In this document: in pieces, positions 63,099-64,000 of the stretch
Position numbering within the stretch: position 1 is the stretch's first letter
Layout of the letters: the number at the start of each line of letters is the position of its first letter
Source: Thalassotalea litorea
GTDB taxonomy: Bacteria; Pseudomonadota; Gammaproteobacteria; Enterobacterales; Alteromonadaceae
Length of the DNA stretch: 64,000 bases
Assembly: GCF_005843925.1 (NCBI RefSeq)
Contig: NZ_VCBC01000006.1
Span: forward strand, 62,001 to 126,000
Reading direction: 5' to 3'
The notes under the pieces: generated by a model
What the model was told of the DNA's origin: nothing
The model's database searches: none
Seen by the model: the letters and a program-made list of their open reading frames with translations, nothing else
Made by a program: the position numbers and the translations under genes

Positions 63099-64000
63099 AT
63101 GTCAATAATAGCGTTTCCCTGCGAGACATTAATTACCGAAAAGCGTTGCTCTTTGTTACCTGCAAACGTCAAAGCCTATTGTCTAATGGGGGCACAAGTT
63201 CACATTGAGCAAGGATTTGGTGCAAGACTGAACATCAGCGATCAGGAATATTCCGATGCCGGTGCGACGGTCGTACAAAGTAGACAGGAGCTATTAACAA
63301 ACGCCGATCTTGTATTGACCGTTGATAAGCTACCAGAATCGCAACTGCGCTATCTCAATGGTAACGTTGTGGTGAGCTTCTTAGACCCATTTAATGATGT
63401 GAGTTACGTGCAATGTTTAAAAAAACATAATGTTACCAGCATCAGTATGGAGATGATCCCGCGTTCGACTCGTTGTCAGAAAATGGATGCCTTAAGTTCA
63501 CAAGCGAGTCTGGCAGGGTATGTTATGGTCGCGAAAGCGGTGTCAGAGTTAAACCGTATTCTGCCTATGATGATGACCGCTGCCGGCACGATTAAACCGG
63601 CGAAAGTTTTTATTATTGGTGCCGGTGTTGCGGGCTTACAAGCGATAGCTACGGCAAAACGGCTGGGAGCTACCGTTACGGCTTTTGATACCCGCAGTGT
63701 GGTGGCCGAGCAGGTACGTTCTTTAGGCGCTAAATTTTTGGAAATTGATCTGGGCGAAACCGGCCAGACCAATCAAGGTTACGCGACAGCATTGACAGCG
63801 GAGCAGTTGGCCCGGCAACAGGCAGAGCAGGAAAAATGCATTATCGACTCTGATATTGTAATCACCACGGCGCAATTATTTGGAAGAAAACCGCCTAGAT
63901 TAATTAATAAGCAAACCATTGAGCGAATGAAGCCAGGATCGGTGGTCGTTGATATGGCAGCAAAAAGTGGTGGTAATGTTGAAGGTTCCATCCCTGGCGA
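63099..64000 (+). CDS. pntA: NAD(P) transhydrogenase alpha subunit, 5' part (runs off right edge)
   Basis: Membrane transhydrogenase exchanging reducing equivalents between NADH and NADP with the proton gradient. About 300 codons of the cytoplasmic NAD-binding domain I are present: IIAFPCETLITEKRCSLLP, MIPRSTRCQKMDALSSQASLAGY, the Rossmann motif VFIIGAGVAGLQAIATAKRLGA, TAFDTRSVVAEQVRSLGAKFLE and GSVVVDMAAKSGGNVEGS. AGGA precedes ATG. It is 138 bases after kduI and may be separate from the uronate operon; its link with KduD-type redox demand is only a guess. Confidence 0.9.
   Translation, partial: MSIIAFPCETLITEKRCSLLPANVKAYCLMGAQVHIEQGFGARLNISDQEYSDAGATVVQSRQELLTNADLVLTVDKLPESQLRYLNGNVVVSFLDPFNDVSYVQCLKKHNVTSISMEMIPRSTRCQKMDALSSQASLAGYVMVAKAVSELNRILPMMMTAAGTIKPAKVFIIGAGVAGLQAIATAKRLGATVTAFDTRSVVAEQVRSLGAKFLEIDLGETGQTNQGYATALTAEQLARQQAEQEKCIIDSDIVITTAQLFGRKPPRLINKQTIERMKPGSVVVDMAAKSGGNVEGSIPG

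Noticed and set aside
1..64000. CRISPR array, prophage or integrase
   Set aside because: I saw no regularly spaced repeats, no phage structural genes and no integrase or transposase gene.

Overview
The window looks like the chromosome of a marine gammaproteobacterium, most likely Alteromonadales. The proteins are of gammaproteobacterial type (GlmS with a DeoR-family neighbour, SrkA-DsbA synteny, CcoG, YgjV, HutF/HutG). The carbohydrate genes use single large TonB-dependent receptors without a SusD partner. This is inferred from gene content; no rRNA is present.

Bases 1 to about 11,900 are housekeeping genes: the 5' part of glmS and its DeoR-family neighbour, hutG-hutF-fdhD (formimidoylglutamate to glutamate and formate, with a HutC-like operator upstream), a small unknown secreted protein, ccoG, srkA-dsbA, then a leftward set of a tandem OB-fold (SSB-like) protein, a secreted nuclease and a VTT-domain membrane protein. 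A tRNA-Arg(CCG) at 11,818-11,892 marks the edge of the accessory region.

Bases about 12,100 to 63,000 hold a very large polysaccharide-utilisation region whose content fits ulvan, the sulfated rhamnose/uronate polysaccharide of green algae. It has five type I sulfatases, a GH105 unsaturated uronyl hydrolase plus the remnant of a second, a GH78 rhamnosidase, a GH5 enzyme, a DUF4861 protein, a secreted right-handed beta-helix protein, a BNR_4 beta-propeller lipoprotein with the His/His/Tyr/Arg spacing I recall for PL25 ulvan lyase, and two TonB-dependent receptors. Products enter two catabolic branches encoded here. The rhamnose branch is RhaM, RhaI, a FGGY kinase, an NCS1-type permease and LutABC for lactate. 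The unsaturated uronate branch is KdgT, a TRAP transporter, KduI, KduD and KdgK. Rhamnulose-1-phosphate aldolase, lactaldehyde dehydrogenase and KDPG aldolase are not in the window.

The most unusual part is 12,106-16,168, with a paralogous pair at 16,875-19,153. It encodes a secreted TIM-barrel isomerase-like protein, a DUF1080 protein, a GMC flavoprotein and a Tat-exported gluconate-2-dehydrogenase-subunit-3-like protein. Together they look like an exported version of the 3-keto-glycoside route (oxidise C3, then cleave by elimination/hydration), and the second dehydrogenase pair sits inside a sulfatase/GH105 operon.

Three copies of a roughly 264-275 bp MITE-like element, each with matching terminal inverted repeats and a 3-bp TWA target duplication, lie at 9,365, 32,817 and 39,134. 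The last two bracket a 6-kb module of the polysaccharide region in direct orientation. The window closes with the 5' part of pntA.
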